The notes under the pieces: model-generated
Seen by the model: the letters and a program-made list of their open reading frames with translations, nothing else
Databases searched by the model: none
What the model was told of the DNA's origin: nothing
Shown here: piece by piece, positions 16,028 to 25,537 of the stretch
Numbering within the stretch: the stretch's first letter is position 1
Layout: every line of letters begins with the position of its first letter
Position numbers and translations under genes: made by a program
Assembly (NCBI GenBank): GCA_965246915.1
Contig: CBDFGB010000015.1
Coordinates: 124,001 to 188,000, forward strand
DNA length: 64,000 nucleotides
Reading direction: 5' to 3'
Source of the DNA: CAVRQM01 sp965246915
GTDB lineage: Bacteria; Pseudomonadota; Alphaproteobacteria; Acetobacterales; Acetobacteraceae

Positions 16028-16698
16028 GCGGGAGCTTCCGTTTTTGCCGGATAGCGGCAGGGGGCGGCCGCGACGCAGCGCCAGCACTCCGGCACGCGGG
16101 CTTTACAACAATACCGCCCGTGCAGGATCAGCCAGTGATGCGCCGGGCGCAGCATCTCCGGCGGGATGCGCCGCACGAGCGTGTCCTCGACGTCGCGAGG
16201 CGTCTTGCCGGGCGCGATGCCGGTGCGGTTGCCAATCCGGAAGACATGCGTGTCGACCGCCATCGTCGACTGGCCGAACATCACGTTCAGCACCACGTTG
16301 GCGGTCTTGCGGCCGACGCCGGGCAACGCCTCCAGCGCCGCACGATCCTCCGGCACAGAGCCGCCGTGCCGCTCGATCAGCAGCCGTGACAAGGCCACCA
16401 CGTTCTTAGCCTTGGTCTGCCACAGACCGATGCTTCGGACATGCCGCGCGACGCCGGCCTCGCCGAGCGCCACCATGGCGGTCGCGTCAGGCGCCTCCGC
16501 GAACAGACCGGCGGTCGCCTTGTTGACGCTGAGATCGGTGGCCTGAGCGGACAGCACAACGGCCACCAAAAGCGTGAAAGCATCGGTGTAGGACAGCTCG
16601 CTCTGCGGATCGGGATTAGCTCCACCGAGCAGCGTCAGAAATTCACGCACCTGCACGCGAGTCATGGGCGGCGTCTTGCGGAGGCGCTTTTCGGTCAT
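16024..16698 (-). CDS. nth: Endonuclease III
   Basis: 224-residue DNA glycosylase/AP lyase that removes oxidised pyrimidines. The helix-hairpin-helix LPGVGRKTANVVLNV carries the catalytic Lys, and the catalytic Asp follows in MAVDTHVFRI. The C-terminal 4Fe-4S motif is complete (C-x6-C-x2-C-x5-C, beginning CKARVPEC). First gene of the nth-pncA pair; the DUF2244 gene is divergent from it 63 bp away. Confidence 0.95.
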   Translation of the reverse strand: MTEKRLRKTPPMTRVQVREFLTLLGGANPDPQSELSYTDAFTLLVAVVLSAQATDLSVNKATAGLFAEAPDATAMVALGEAGVARHVRSIGLWQTKAKNVVALSRLLIERHGGSVPEDRAALEALPGVGRKTANVVLNVMFGQSTMAVDTHVFRIGNRTGIAPGKTPRDVEDTLVRRIPPEMLRPAHHWLILHGRYCCKARVPECWRCVAAAPCRYPAKTEAPA

Positions 16699-16761
16699 GA
16701 CGCGAGCTTCGGGCGCGTCCCGGCCAATGACAATCCCGTCGTCAGGGCCAATATCGGTGTC

Positions 16762-17262
16762 ATGTCAGTGTCGGACGCAGTGCTTTTCGAAGCTGTGATC
16801 GTGCCGCATCGCAGCCTTTCGACGCGCGGCTTGCGCATTGTGATCGGCGCGATATTTGCCGCCTGCACGATCAATGCCGCCATTTTTGTCGCGATCGGCG
16901 CGTGGCCGGTCGGCGGTTTCACGGGTGTCGAGCTTTTGCTCGCGGCGGTTCTGCTACGGATCAACGTGCTTGGCGCGCGTGCGTCGGAGATGCTGCTCCT
17001 CACGCCTGACGCGCTACACATCCGGCGCACGGACCGTCGGGGCGCGCGGACCGAGCGCACCCTGACGCCGCACTGGTTGCGCGCCGAATTGCGTGAGCGT
17101 CGGGGGCGCGTCTCTCGTCTCGTGTTGGTCGCGCGCGACACGGAGGAGGAGATTGCGGCCAGTCTCGGCGAAGCCGAAAAGCGTGATCTGGCGGACGCGC
17201 TGACGGACGGCCTTCGTCGCCTGCACAACCCGGTTTTCGACAATCCGGTGCTTCGCGCCTAG
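16762..17262 (+). CDS. DUF2244 integral membrane protein
   Basis: 166 residues with two adjacent membrane spans (about 23-62; IVIGAIFAACTINAAIFVAI and GVELLLAAVLLRINVLGA) followed by a cytoplasmic beta-rich domain. This matches DUF2244, often found next to nth in Alphaproteobacteria. Function unknown; a bacterial PH-like membrane domain is a fair structural guess. Its stop overlaps the convergent XRE gene stop by 4 bp (CTAG). Confidence 0.8.
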   Translation: MSVSDAVLFEAVIVPHRSLSTRGLRIVIGAIFAACTINAAIFVAIGAWPVGGFTGVELLLAAVLLRINVLGARASEMLLLTPDALHIRRTDRRGARTERTLTPHWLRAELRERRGRVSRLVLVARDTEEEIAASLGEAEKRDLADALTDGLRRLHNPVFDNPVLRA

Positions 17263-17744
17263 CTGTCCTTCGGCACCATCGTCTTGATGAGGTCAAACAC
17301 TTTGCGGCGCATCACCGGATCGGTGATGCGATAGTAGGTGCGGACCAACTCCAGCGTTTCGCGGCGATGCAGCATGTCGTCGCCGAACGCCGCCGCCGCC
17401 TCGGCCATGCCGGCTCCCTGCGGAGCGGCCGTCATCTGGAACCCCGTGGCGGCCGGAAGACGCTCGCTTCGTGTCCCCTCGGGCAGCTCGTCATAGAAAA
17501 ATCCGACCTCGACGCCGAGCACGTGCGCAAGGTCGAACAGCCGCGACGCGCCGACCCTGTTCGTGCCGCGTTCATACTTCTGTACCTGCTGGAAGGTCAG
17601 GCCGAGTGCTTCGCCAAGCCGCTCCTGCGACATTCCCATCAAGGTGCGCCGCAGCCGAATGCGGGAACCGACGTGGACGTCGATCGGGCTCGGCCGCGTC
17701 GCCCCTTCCTTACGATCCTCGATATCCTCGCTCATGATAAGCAC
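17259..17744 (-). CDS. XRE-family helix-turn-helix regulator
   Basis: 161 residues. The HTH spans about 24-80 with VGSRIRLRRTLMGMSQERLG and LGLTFQQVQKYERGTNRVGA, the pattern of the alphaproteobacterial regulators usually found beside lnt and metK. The C-terminal half (ETLELVRTYYRITDPVMRRK) is typical of that group. It lies upstream of lnt in the same direction with a 58-bp gap the other side of lnt's stop. Target unknown. Confidence 0.88.
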   Translation of the reverse strand: MLIMSEDIEDRKEGATRPSPIDVHVGSRIRLRRTLMGMSQERLGEALGLTFQQVQKYERGTNRVGASRLFDLAHVLGVEVGFFYDELPEGTRSERLPAATGFQMTAAPQGAGMAEAAAAFGDDMLHRRETLELVRTYYRITDPVMRRKVFDLIKTMVPKDS

Positions 17745-17802
17745 TTAGCATCCTGCGGTTGCTCAGCGGGTTAGCCCCTCAACCCCAGGGCGTCAATCAT
17801 TT

Positions 17803-19338
17803 TTAACGTTTCTGAGATCGAGACCTTTTGGGCAGCGGGAAGAGTCCGGCGACCAGACACCCCAGCGCAAGAGCCAATGGGACACGCAGGCCGAGCCGGG
17901 CGGCAATCGGAGGGTCGAGCATGGGCGGCAGCCTCACGACAAGGCTGCCCGACACCAGCAAGTCGAGCCGGGCCAGTTCATGACCGTGGGCGTCGAACAC
18001 CGCCGAAATGCCGGTATTTGCGGCCCGGGCGAGCGGCAATCCCTCCTCGACGGCGCGCATCCGGGCGGCCGCCAAATGCTGCCTCGGGCCGGTCGAATTG
18101 CCGAACCAGGCGTCGTTGGTGATGTTGACGAGCCAGCCAGGTCGACGATCCGCATCGACGATGCCGCCAGGGAAAATCGCCTCGTAACAGATGAGCGGGC
18201 CGGCGGGGGGCACACCGGGCAGGTCCAGCGTCACGGGGCCCGGGCCGCGCGCGAACCCGCCGCCCGGCACGATTTGGATCGGCAGCGGCAGCCAGCTCGG
18301 CTGATATTCTCCGAACGGCACGAGATGCTCTTTGTCGTAAGTGGCGAGCAGCGACCCGTTCGCCAGCGCCATCAGGCTGTTGCGGGGCCGCCGGTCCGAC
18401 CCGAACCGCACCGAGCCGGCCAGCACAACGGCTCCGTCCGCCGCCCCGGCAATGGCTGCACGAGCGTTCTCGTCGGAGTCGAGAGGGAACGGGCTTGCGG
18501 TCTCCGGCCAGACCACGACGACCTGGTCTGCTGGATGGTCACGCCGTGCGCCGGCCACACCGTCGGCGGTCAGCGTCAGATAGTGTCGGAACGTGTCGAC
18601 CACGAAGGCGCGATCCCACTTGCGACCTTGCGGGATGGCGCCCTGGGCGAGCACCAGCGTCACGCCCGGTGCATCGGGCATCGGCGTGTCGAGCCGACCG
18701 AGACCGCACGCGATCCATACCGCAAGCACGGCCAGCCCCGCTGCCATCGCCGCCCGCCCGACTGCCGGCGTGCCGGCGATCAACAGGGTCAGGAGCGTCA
18801 GTCCGTGCACGCCGATCAGGCTGGCGGGCTGGAGCATCACGTCGCCGACCGCACCGGGCACGGCCCATACGCTGCCGAGTGGATTCCAGGGAAAACCGGT
18901 GGCGACGAACTGTCGGGCGAGATCCGCCAGGACCCAACCGCCACTGAGAGCGGCCACGCGCCGCCAACCCGGGGGCGCCAACCAGGCGATCGCGCAGGGT
19001 GCCGCGACGAAAGCGGCCATCACCACCGACAGCGCGGGCACGGCGAGCGGCACGAGCCACCAGAACCGGTCCGCCTCAATCAGGATCGCATCGGTAATCC
19101 AATAAAGCCCAACGAGGTTCAGGCCAAAGCCGAACCAGAACCCGGTCAGCGCCGCGCCGCGTGGCCCGGACCGTAGCTCGATAAGCGCGATCAGCACCGG
19201 GACGGTCAGCAGCAACAATGGAATCGCATGAAATGGCGGCAGCGCGAACGCGGTGACCGCACCGGCGGCAAATGCGACAAGGGCCCGCTGCGGCCGTGAC
19301 CTGCGGCCCAGCCAGGGCGTGACGTCGAAACCTTTCAT
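17803..19338 (-). CDS. lnt: Apolipoprotein N-acyltransferase
   Basis: 511-residue inner-membrane enzyme for the last lipoprotein maturation step, adding the third acyl chain. The N-terminal half has six or so membrane spans; residues about 225-480 form the nitrilase domain facing the periplasm. The Glu-Lys-Cys triad is visible in VVWPETASPFPLD, KEHLVPFGEYQ and ICYEAIFPGG. One C-terminal span follows. Ten bp downstream of the OlsB-like acyltransferase gene, so one operon. Confidence 0.93.
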   Translation of the reverse strand: MKGFDVTPWLGRRSRPQRALVAFAAGAVTAFALPPFHAIPLLLLTVPVLIALIELRSGPRGAALTGFWFGFGLNLVGLYWITDAILIEADRFWWLVPLAVPALSVVMAAFVAAPCAIAWLAPPGWRRVAALSGGWVLADLARQFVATGFPWNPLGSVWAVPGAVGDVMLQPASLIGVHGLTLLTLLIAGTPAVGRAAMAAGLAVLAVWIACGLGRLDTPMPDAPGVTLVLAQGAIPQGRKWDRAFVVDTFRHYLTLTADGVAGARRDHPADQVVVVWPETASPFPLDSDENARAAIAGAADGAVVLAGSVRFGSDRRPRNSLMALANGSLLATYDKEHLVPFGEYQPSWLPLPIQIVPGGGFARGPGPVTLDLPGVPPAGPLICYEAIFPGGIVDADRRPGWLVNITNDAWFGNSTGPRQHLAAARMRAVEEGLPLARAANTGISAVFDAHGHELARLDLLVSGSLVVRLPPMLDPPIAARLGLRVPLALALGCLVAGLFPLPKRSRSQKR

Positions 19339-19347
19339 CCGCGTCGA

Positions 19348-20190
19348 TCAGGCGACCGGATCGCGGTGCTGGCGCTCATAGTGACGGTAGTATTTCTCGG
19401 TCACGAGATCGGTCTTGACCACGATCGCCACGTCGACCGTGTTGAACTGAGTGTCGACCACGGCACCGTCACCCACGAACGCGCCAAGCCGCAGATAACC
19501 TTTGATCAGCGGCGGCAGCGAATTGAGCGTCCGCCGCGGGTCGAAACTGCCGGGCTCCAGCCGCCGCATGTCGACATAGCGCCCGGCAAGTGCGCGCGGC
19601 CGGAGCGCCGGCGGCGCAAGATGATGATAATAGAGATACGAGAGTTCGGCGGACAGCTCCGCGGGATCGGTGCCCGGCAGGCTGGCGCAACCGAACATCA
19701 GCTCGATGCGGTGCAGGAAGACGTACGCCGCCAGACCGCGCCACATAAGCTGCATCGCTGCGCGACCTCGATACGCCGCGTCCACGCACGAACGGCCCAG
19801 CTCCAGCGCCTCGCCCTGAAATGCCTCGACCGTCGTGATGTCGTATTCGTCCGCGGAATAGAATCGGCCGAGTTTTGCGGCACCGGCCGCGCGAATCAGA
19901 CGATAGGTTCCCACGACAGCATCCGGCCCCGAGCCAAGGTCGTGATCGAGCACCAGAAGATGATCCGCGACCGCGTCGAAGGCATCGCGGTCTCGGCCGG
20001 TCGCCGCGGCCTGGGCATCCGGCCGGGCACCCATCTCCTCGTAGAAGACCCGATAACGCAACGCCTGCACTGCGTCGATCTCGGACTCGGTTTCAGCAAG
20101 ACGCACCCCGAGCGGGCCGCTACGCAACTCGCCAAAGCTTAGGGGATGCGAGGAATGGGCACGAGCCCGTGTCACGACGGGCGCCGTCAC
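19348..20190 (-). CDS. OlsB-like / hemolysin-family GNAT N-acyltransferase
   Basis: 280 residues of the acyl-ACP-dependent GNAT group that includes ornithine N-acyltransferase OlsB. Characteristic segments are QALRYRVFYEEMGA near residue 45, ELGRSCVDAAYRGRAAMQLM, and GCASLPGTDPAELSAELSYL. It would make the lyso-ornithine lipid precursor if it is OlsB; no OlsA is adjacent. The ATG overlaps the Fur-type gene stop, and lnt follows 9 bp later. Confidence 0.8.
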   Translation of the reverse strand: MTAPVVTRARAHSSHPLSFGELRSGPLGVRLAETESEIDAVQALRYRVFYEEMGARPDAQAAATGRDRDAFDAVADHLLVLDHDLGSGPDAVVGTYRLIRAAGAAKLGRFYSADEYDITTVEAFQGEALELGRSCVDAAYRGRAAMQLMWRGLAAYVFLHRIELMFGCASLPGTDPAELSAELSYLYYHHLAPPALRPRALAGRYVDMRRLEPGSFDPRRTLNSLPPLIKGYLRLGAFVGDGAVVDTQFNTVDVAIVVKTDLVTEKYYRHYERQHRDPVA

Positions 20191-20675
20191 GACGGAAGGC
20201 CGCGGCCATCGAGCAGCACGGGTTCAGCCTCAGCCGCCGCGACCGGACGGCGGGGGCGGGCTTTCGCTTCGACCACCCGGCGGCCGAACAGCTCGAGACG
20301 CATGGAAACGACCTCGAAGCCGAGGCGAGCGGCAATCTCGCGCAGCAACGCCTCATGCGCCTGATCGTCGAACTCAATCACCTTGCCGGTGTCCACGTCG
20401 ATCAGATGATGGTGGCGGCCATGCTCCGACGGCTCATAGCGGGCTCGGCCGCCACCGAAATCGCGCCGCTCGAGGATGCCCTTTTCTTCGAGAAGCCGCA
20501 CCGTGCGATACACTGTTGCAATCGAGATACGGCCGTCGAAAGCCGCCGCACGGCGGTAAAGCTCCTCGACATCGGGATGGTCGCCCGCATCGGACAGAAC
20601 ACGGGCGATGACTCGCCGCTGCCCGGTCATCTTCAGACCGCGTTCGATGCACAAACGCTCGATCCGGCTCTCCAT
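20187..20675 (-). CDS. Fur-family metal-responsive regulator
   Basis: 162 residues. N-terminal winged helix (MTGQRRVIARVLSDAGDHPD and ISIATVYRTVRLLEEKGIL), then dimerisation domain with the metal-site segment HGRHHHLIDVDTGKVIEF. No CxxC structural zinc site is present, as in alphaproteobacterial Fur/Mur. An Arg-rich C-terminal tail follows. Iron or manganese sensing cannot be separated by sequence alone. It starts the Fur-OlsB-lnt run. Confidence 0.88.
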   Translation of the reverse strand: MESRIERLCIERGLKMTGQRRVIARVLSDAGDHPDVEELYRRAAAFDGRISIATVYRTVRLLEEKGILERRDFGGGRARYEPSEHGRHHHLIDVDTGKVIEFDDQAHEALLREIAARLGFEVVSMRLELFGRRVVEAKARPRRPVAAAEAEPVLLDGRGLPS

Positions 20676-20741
20676 CCGGCCGAGAATACAGGCTCGGGTG
20701 GAGGCGAGGCAAATAGCCGCTGACGCCGGACGCCGTGCGCG

Positions 20742-21182
20742 TCAGTCCCCACCGCGCGACTTCGTGCCCAGCCCGATCTTTTTTGCCAGCCGCGACCGGT
20801 GGCTCGCATAATTGGGCGCCACCATCGGATACTCGGGCCCAAGACCCCAGCGCTCACGATACTGGTCGGGCGTGAGGCCATAGGCCGTCTTGAGATGCCG
20901 CTTCAGCATCTTGAGCTTCTTGCCGTCTTCCAGGCAGATAATGTAGTCGGCAAACACGGATTTGCGGATCGGGACGGCCGGCTGTGGTTTGTCGATCGGC
21001 GGCGCATCCCGCCCGACCGTCGCCAGGGTGCGGTATACGTCCTGGATAAGGCTCGACATACCTTCCATGGCGACCGGGTTATGCGTCACATGTGCCGCCA
21101 CAATCTGCGCGGTGAGGCCAAGCAGGTCCACGCCAGAAAGATCCAGGCCGGGTCCGCCGGCAACGTCGTGCTCGATAGCCAT
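20742..21182 (-). CDS. MucR/Ros-family transcriptional regulator
   Basis: 146 residues. The Ros/MucR zinc-finger region is YIICLEDGKKLKMLKRHLKT followed by AYGLTPDQYRERWGLGPEYP, then PNYASHRSRLAKKIGLG. Cys, Asp and one His of the finger are kept, while the second His position reads Ala-Tyr, so zinc binding may be weak. MucR proteins are global repressors of envelope and cell-cycle genes in Alphaproteobacteria. Start chosen at MAIEHD (21182). Divergent from the TusA-like gene. Confidence 0.88.
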   Translation of the reverse strand: MAIEHDVAGGPGLDLSGVDLLGLTAQIVAAHVTHNPVAMEGMSSLIQDVYRTLATVGRDAPPIDKPQPAVPIRKSVFADYIICLEDGKKLKMLKRHLKTAYGLTPDQYRERWGLGPEYPMVAPNYASHRSRLAKKIGLGTKSRGGD

Positions 21183-21240
21183 CGTCGATTCCCCCGCGAT
21201 CCCTGCGCGGAGCCATACGATGAGTGCTGGATGGGCTGCA

Positions 21241-21552
21241 ATGACCAACCGAAAAGAAAAGAACAGAATGCACGATGGCAAGATGAACACAGCGCCGTTG
21301 ACTTCAAAAATTGCGGACGAGCAGATCCTGGACGTCACCGGCGAAGTCTGTCCCATGACATTCGTCCGCACACGCCTCGCGCTCGACCGTCTGCCGACGG
21401 GCCGATCGCTGAGGGTGCGACTGCGGGGCACCGAGCCACGCCGCAGCGTTCCAGAGAACGCCGCGGTGCTTGGCTATGAGGTGGTCGACGTGACGGACGC
21501 CGCGGATGGCACGTCGGAGGTGGTGCTGCGCAAAGCTCGACGGGCCGAGTAA
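21241..21552 (+). CDS. TusA/SirA-family sulfurtransferase-like protein
   Basis: Small protein (103 residues from 21241, or 89 from the ATG at 21283) with the TusA motif in variant form, EVCPMTFVRTRLALDRL: the active Cys is present but the usual CPxP reads CPMT. The rest (GRSLRVRLRGTEPRRSVPE, then a final strand) fits the two-layer fold. Probable role: sulfur relay for tRNA thiolation or cofactor synthesis. Start uncertain. It is convergent with the TIGR02302 gene, 4 bp apart. Confidence 0.8.
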   Translation: MTNRKEKNRMHDGKMNTAPLTSKIADEQILDVTGEVCPMTFVRTRLALDRLPTGRSLRVRLRGTEPRRSVPENAAVLGYEVVDVTDAADGTSEVVLRKARRAE

Positions 21553-21556
21553 GTCC

Positions 21557-24145
21557 TCACTCCGGCCTGAGCAGCCTTCCGATATAGTCCAGTTCCTGTT
21601 GCGGCCTGCTGCGCTGGGCCTCACGCCTGCGAAGTTCGTCCTGCACCGCCCGGCCACGCGCCTGCTCCATCTCCTCCGGAACGCGTGTATCGCGGCCTCC
21701 GTCGGTGCCCATGAGGCCCTCGCGCGTCGCCCGCCCAAGCGGATCGCGGTTGCGACTCACCGAGCGGCCGTTGCGGCCGGGCAAGTCACCCGGCGTGTCG
21801 CCCTCGCCGGCCGAATCGCCATTATTGGCCTCGCCCTGCCCCTCGCCAGGCTGCTCACCGTTCTGGCCGTTGCCCGCGAATTGCTGGCCCTCGTCGCCTT
21901 GCTGCCCATCGCCTTCGCCCGCTTGGCCGTCCTCGCCAGGTCGACCGTTGCGAGCGCTGCCGAATTGCTTCGAAAGCTGCTGCGACATCTCCTGGCCGCC
22001 CTGCTGCAGCGCCTCGACGGCTCTCAGGGCCGCGGCCGAGGCCATATCGTCGCGGCCATCGGCCAGCGCTCCCGCCACCTCACGCATCGCCGCATCCGCC
22101 TCACCCAAGTTCTTCGGCACGGAGCCGGTGAGGTCGCCGTGCTGCTGCATCAGTTCGCCCAGCGCTCGCCGCAGCGCGAGCTGGACCGCTCGGTCATGCT
22201 GCCGGGCCGGTGTCTGATCGGCCGCGGACGAGTCGGCCAACCGGGCTTCCGCCTGATCGATCTGCCCGCCCTCGCGTCGCGTGAGATCCTGGACGGCCGA
22301 GACCTGCGCCTTGCCCTTCTGCCGCGCCTCATCGCGCTTGCGCTGCGCCTCGCCGCGGCTGGCCCGACGCATGTCGCCCAGCATTTGATCAAGTTCGGCC
22401 ATCTTCTCGCGAGCCTCGTCCATACGGTCGGATCTGGCCGCGTCGCGCAGCTGCTGTAGCGTCTTGTCGGCCGCGGCGCGATCCTGCGGCGAGGCCGGCG
22501 TGACGCTGCCGGGATCGCGTCGGGCCTGCTGCTCCAGCGCCTGCTGATGACGCTGCAACGCCTTCGCAAGGGCTTCGGCGCGCCGGTCGATCTCCGCTTT
22601 TTCCCGTGTTTCCGTCGGCGCTGCCGGATCGAGGGCGGAACGCAGCTCCTGCTGCGTCTTGCGCAACGCTTCGGCGGTGCGCTGAGTGGTGTCTTCCTCC
22701 AACCGTAGCGCCAGCGCCCACAGCCGCGACTGCGCGGCGTCGACCACTGCATCGGCGGGCGTGCCATCAAGCAAGGACGCGACGGCGCGCGCTTCCAGCG
22801 GCCCCGGGTCTCCCTCGGGCCAGATTTCGGCCCGTCCCGCCGTCTCGCGCAGCAAGCTGGCCGCGGCAGTCCCGTTTTGCGGCGCGATGGCCAGTTTCTG
22901 CCGAACCACGATGATCGCCTGCGCCGCCGGCTGGCGAAATTTCCGCGCCGGCAAGACCAACTCAGCAGGATCGCTGGTGCCGGCAAGGCCCGCGCCGTCA
23001 CGGCCATTCAGCGTCGCGGTAACCTTCAGGCCGGCCCACGGGTGCGCCGTCAAATCGGTGGAAAACGTGCCGGCCGCCTCACGCGGCTTGCCGGTCAGAG
23101 GAATCGCGACAATGAGAGGGGCCGCAGCCGGCCGGTCATGCAGGCGGAATTCCGCTCCCAGCGACGCGACGCCGTATTCATGCGTTGCCTTCCAGGCGAG
23201 CCGTACCCGCGGCAGCCGGCCTGCGAGGGCGGCGGGCGGGCGGCTCCAGGTCACCACCGGAGCCATATCGGGACGCAGAGTGATATCCCAGCGGCCGATC
23301 TCGGCTCCGTCGCGCACAACTTTAAGGGGACCATCCGCGGCCGGCTCGGCCTGGGCTTGGAAACTGTTGGTGCCGATCGACTCGAACGCGAGCTTGCCGG
23401 GCGACGAGTTTGGGGTGTCCAGGGTCGGCACGCCGCCGCTGCCTCCACTTAGGCTGAGGGTCAGTCGCGAGCCCGCCGGAATGGTGACCGCGCCGCTTTC
23501 CGGCAGCACCGACGGAGGCAAGCCGGTGAACGCGGGAGGCGCTACCCACGCGCGGATTTCGAGCGGCGGTGCCACGACGGCCGGGGCGAAGTGTGGCGTG
23601 ACAGCTCGGAGCAGCCGCTCGGACGCATCAGGCCCGGCGACCACGACGGAAATCGTGAGGCCGAGCAGCAGCAGCAAGCGTAGCGCCCTCGGGTCTCGCG
23701 CTGGAAACGTCGATCGGGGCCAGCCGAGGCGGAGGAAACCGATCTGTGACAGGGCGCGGGCCCGGTGCGGTCCCCACAACAACTCTCCGCCTGACTCGGA
23801 CGGTCGATCCGACAGCACCGCGAGCGGACGGTGCGCCAGACCGGCGGCACGTTCCAGCCGGCGGTCGGCGGCCGCCTCCTCCGGCCACCCCAGCCCAGCG
23901 CGGGCGCGGGCAAGTGCCCAGGCAAGGCCACCGATGACGACAAGCAGCAGCGCGAGATGAAGCACGCCCGGAAACGTTTGCGGGAGGCCAAGCAGGGCAG
24001 CGCAAAGGAACCCACCCAGTATGGCGATTGCCGGCCAGAGTGACGCGGAGGCCCGTTCCAGCCACAGCGCTCCCCGCGTCGCGAGGCGAAGATTGCGCAG
24101 GGTGCGCGCCCGGGCTGACCCCTCACCTTCGGAAGCGTGCGTCAT
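21557..24145 (-). CDS. TIGR02302 / DUF4175 family membrane protein
   Basis: 862 residues. Two N-terminal membrane spans (WPAIAILGGFLCAALLGL and VLHLALLLVVIGGLAWALA), a third near residue 170, then a large periplasmic region with beta domains, a long Gln/Ala/Arg-rich coiled-coil stretch, and a Gly/Gln/Asn-rich low-complexity segment (GEDGQAGEGDGQQGDEGQQF) before the C-terminus. Conserved in Alphaproteobacteria next to lysA, as here (2-bp gap). Function unknown; cell-envelope role likely. Confidence 0.88.
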   Translation of the reverse strand: MTHASEGEGSARARTLRNLRLATRGALWLERASASLWPAIAILGGFLCAALLGLPQTFPGVLHLALLLVVIGGLAWALARARAGLGWPEEAAADRRLERAAGLAHRPLAVLSDRPSESGGELLWGPHRARALSQIGFLRLGWPRSTFPARDPRALRLLLLLGLTISVVVAGPDASERLLRAVTPHFAPAVVAPPLEIRAWVAPPAFTGLPPSVLPESGAVTIPAGSRLTLSLSGGSGGVPTLDTPNSSPGKLAFESIGTNSFQAQAEPAADGPLKVVRDGAEIGRWDITLRPDMAPVVTWSRPPAALAGRLPRVRLAWKATHEYGVASLGAEFRLHDRPAAAPLIVAIPLTGKPREAAGTFSTDLTAHPWAGLKVTATLNGRDGAGLAGTSDPAELVLPARKFRQPAAQAIIVVRQKLAIAPQNGTAAASLLRETAGRAEIWPEGDPGPLEARAVASLLDGTPADAVVDAAQSRLWALALRLEEDTTQRTAEALRKTQQELRSALDPAAPTETREKAEIDRRAEALAKALQRHQQALEQQARRDPGSVTPASPQDRAAADKTLQQLRDAARSDRMDEAREKMAELDQMLGDMRRASRGEAQRKRDEARQKGKAQVSAVQDLTRREGGQIDQAEARLADSSAADQTPARQHDRAVQLALRRALGELMQQHGDLTGSVPKNLGEADAAMREVAGALADGRDDMASAAALRAVEALQQGGQEMSQQLSKQFGSARNGRPGEDGQAGEGDGQQGDEGQQFAGNGQNGEQPGEGQGEANNGDSAGEGDTPGDLPGRNGRSVSRNRDPLGRATREGLMGTDGGRDTRVPEEMEQARGRAVQDELRRREAQRSRPQQELDYIGRLLRPE

Positions 24146-24147
24146 CG

Positions 24148-25476
24148 TCAATCCGCCGGCGGCGGCACGATCTCGCCCGCCCAAAGATCATGAACGTTCT
24201 GGCGCGCCCGAATGGTCGTCCAGCCGGCACCGCCGACCAGCGCGATCGGCGCACGAGCCCGGGCATTGTACGCGGAACTCATTACCGCACCATATGCACC
24301 GACGTCGAGGATCGCCACGCGCGATCCGGGCGCGAGAGTCGGCAGCGCTCGCCGTCGCGCGAATGTGTCGCCAGTTTCGCAGATCGGCCCCACGACATCG
24401 GCGGGTGCCGTGGCCGCTCTTGCGGCAACGGGGGACAGCGGAACGATGCCGTGCCACGAGTCATACATCGCGGGCCGCACGAGATCGTTCATCGCGGCAT
24501 CGAGCACCACGAAGGATCGGTTGCCGGTGGCCTTCACCAACGTCACGCCGGCGAGCAACACCCCCGCCGGCCCGACCAGCCAACGCCCCGGCTCGACGAT
24601 CAGCGAGAGCCCCAGCCCCGCAAAGGCGACGCGCACCGTTCCGGCGAACGCCTCTGGCGAGGCCTCGGGCTCGTCGCCGTAGGCGATCCCGAGGCCGCCG
24701 CCGCAGTCCATCCGGGTGATCGCCAAGCCCCGCGCCCGCACTTCCCGCACCAGACCGGCGGCGACGGCATAGGCGGCGCGATAGGGCGCGGTCGCGAGGA
24801 TCTGGCTACCGATATGCAGCGCAAGTCCCAATGGCTCGATCCCCGGCAAACCCGCCGCGCGGGAATAGAGCTCGGGGATGGCCGACGCAGCGATGCCAAA
24901 CTTGTTGTCGGCGCGGCCGGTGGTGATCTTGGCATGCGTGCCGGCGTCGACGTCCGGATTGACCCGAAGGGCGATTTTCGCGCGGACGCCCATGCCCGCG
25001 GCAACACCCGAGAGCATATCGAGCTCCTCGACACTCTCGACGTTGATCTGGCCGACGCCGTCGCCCAGCGTCTCGCGCAGCTCGGCAGGCGTTTTGCCGA
25101 CGCCGGAAAACACGATGTCAGCCGCGGCAATGCCCGCGGCCCGGGCGCGCAGGAACTCGCCGAGGCTGACGACGTCGGCCCCCGCGCCCTCACGTCGCAT
25201 GATGTCGAGCACCGCCAGATGATCATTGGCCTTGACCGCGTAGTGGACATGCGCGCTCAGGCCATCCAGGGCCGCGACCAACCTGCGGAGGCGAGCGCGG
25301 ATCGTGCCCGCGCCATAGACCCAGGCGGGCGTTCCCAGCGCGTCGGCAATCCCGGCGAGCGGCACACCCTCGAGCAACAGCCCGTCCATCGCGTGCATCG
25401 ACAGGTTCTCCCGCGCGGCGATCAGGCTCGCGATGTCGGGCTCTGGCGGATCGTTCTGTGCAAGATGGGCGGACAC
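24148..25476 (-). CDS. lysA: Diaminopimelate decarboxylase
   Basis: 442-residue PLP enzyme that makes L-lysine from meso-diaminopimelate. The PLP Lys is in HVHYAVKAN near residue 80; GGGLGIAYG binds phosphate; GPICETGDTFARRR carries the catalytic Cys and substrate Glu. The start is a GTG (25476). Coupled to the TIGR02302 gene. In relatives argH and a small lipoprotein gene lie directly upstream; here about 4.8 kb intervene. Confidence 0.95.
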   Translation of the reverse strand: MSAHLAQNDPPEPDIASLIAARENLSMHAMDGLLLEGVPLAGIADALGTPAWVYGAGTIRARLRRLVAALDGLSAHVHYAVKANDHLAVLDIMRREGAGADVVSLGEFLRARAAGIAAADIVFSGVGKTPAELRETLGDGVGQINVESVEELDMLSGVAAGMGVRAKIALRVNPDVDAGTHAKITTGRADNKFGIAASAIPELYSRAAGLPGIEPLGLALHIGSQILATAPYRAAYAVAAGLVREVRARGLAITRMDCGGGLGIAYGDEPEASPEAFAGTVRVAFAGLGLSLIVEPGRWLVGPAGVLLAGVTLVKATGNRSFVVLDAAMNDLVRPAMYDSWHGIVPLSPVAARAATAPADVVGPICETGDTFARRRALPTLAPGSRVAILDVGAYGAVMSSAYNARARAPIALVGGAGWTTIRARQNVHDLWAGEIVPPPAD

Positions 25477-25537
25477 GCGATCAGCTCTCCTGTTGGCGGC
25501 GCTCGACAGTGACGCGATGCGACCGCAGAGTTAAGCC

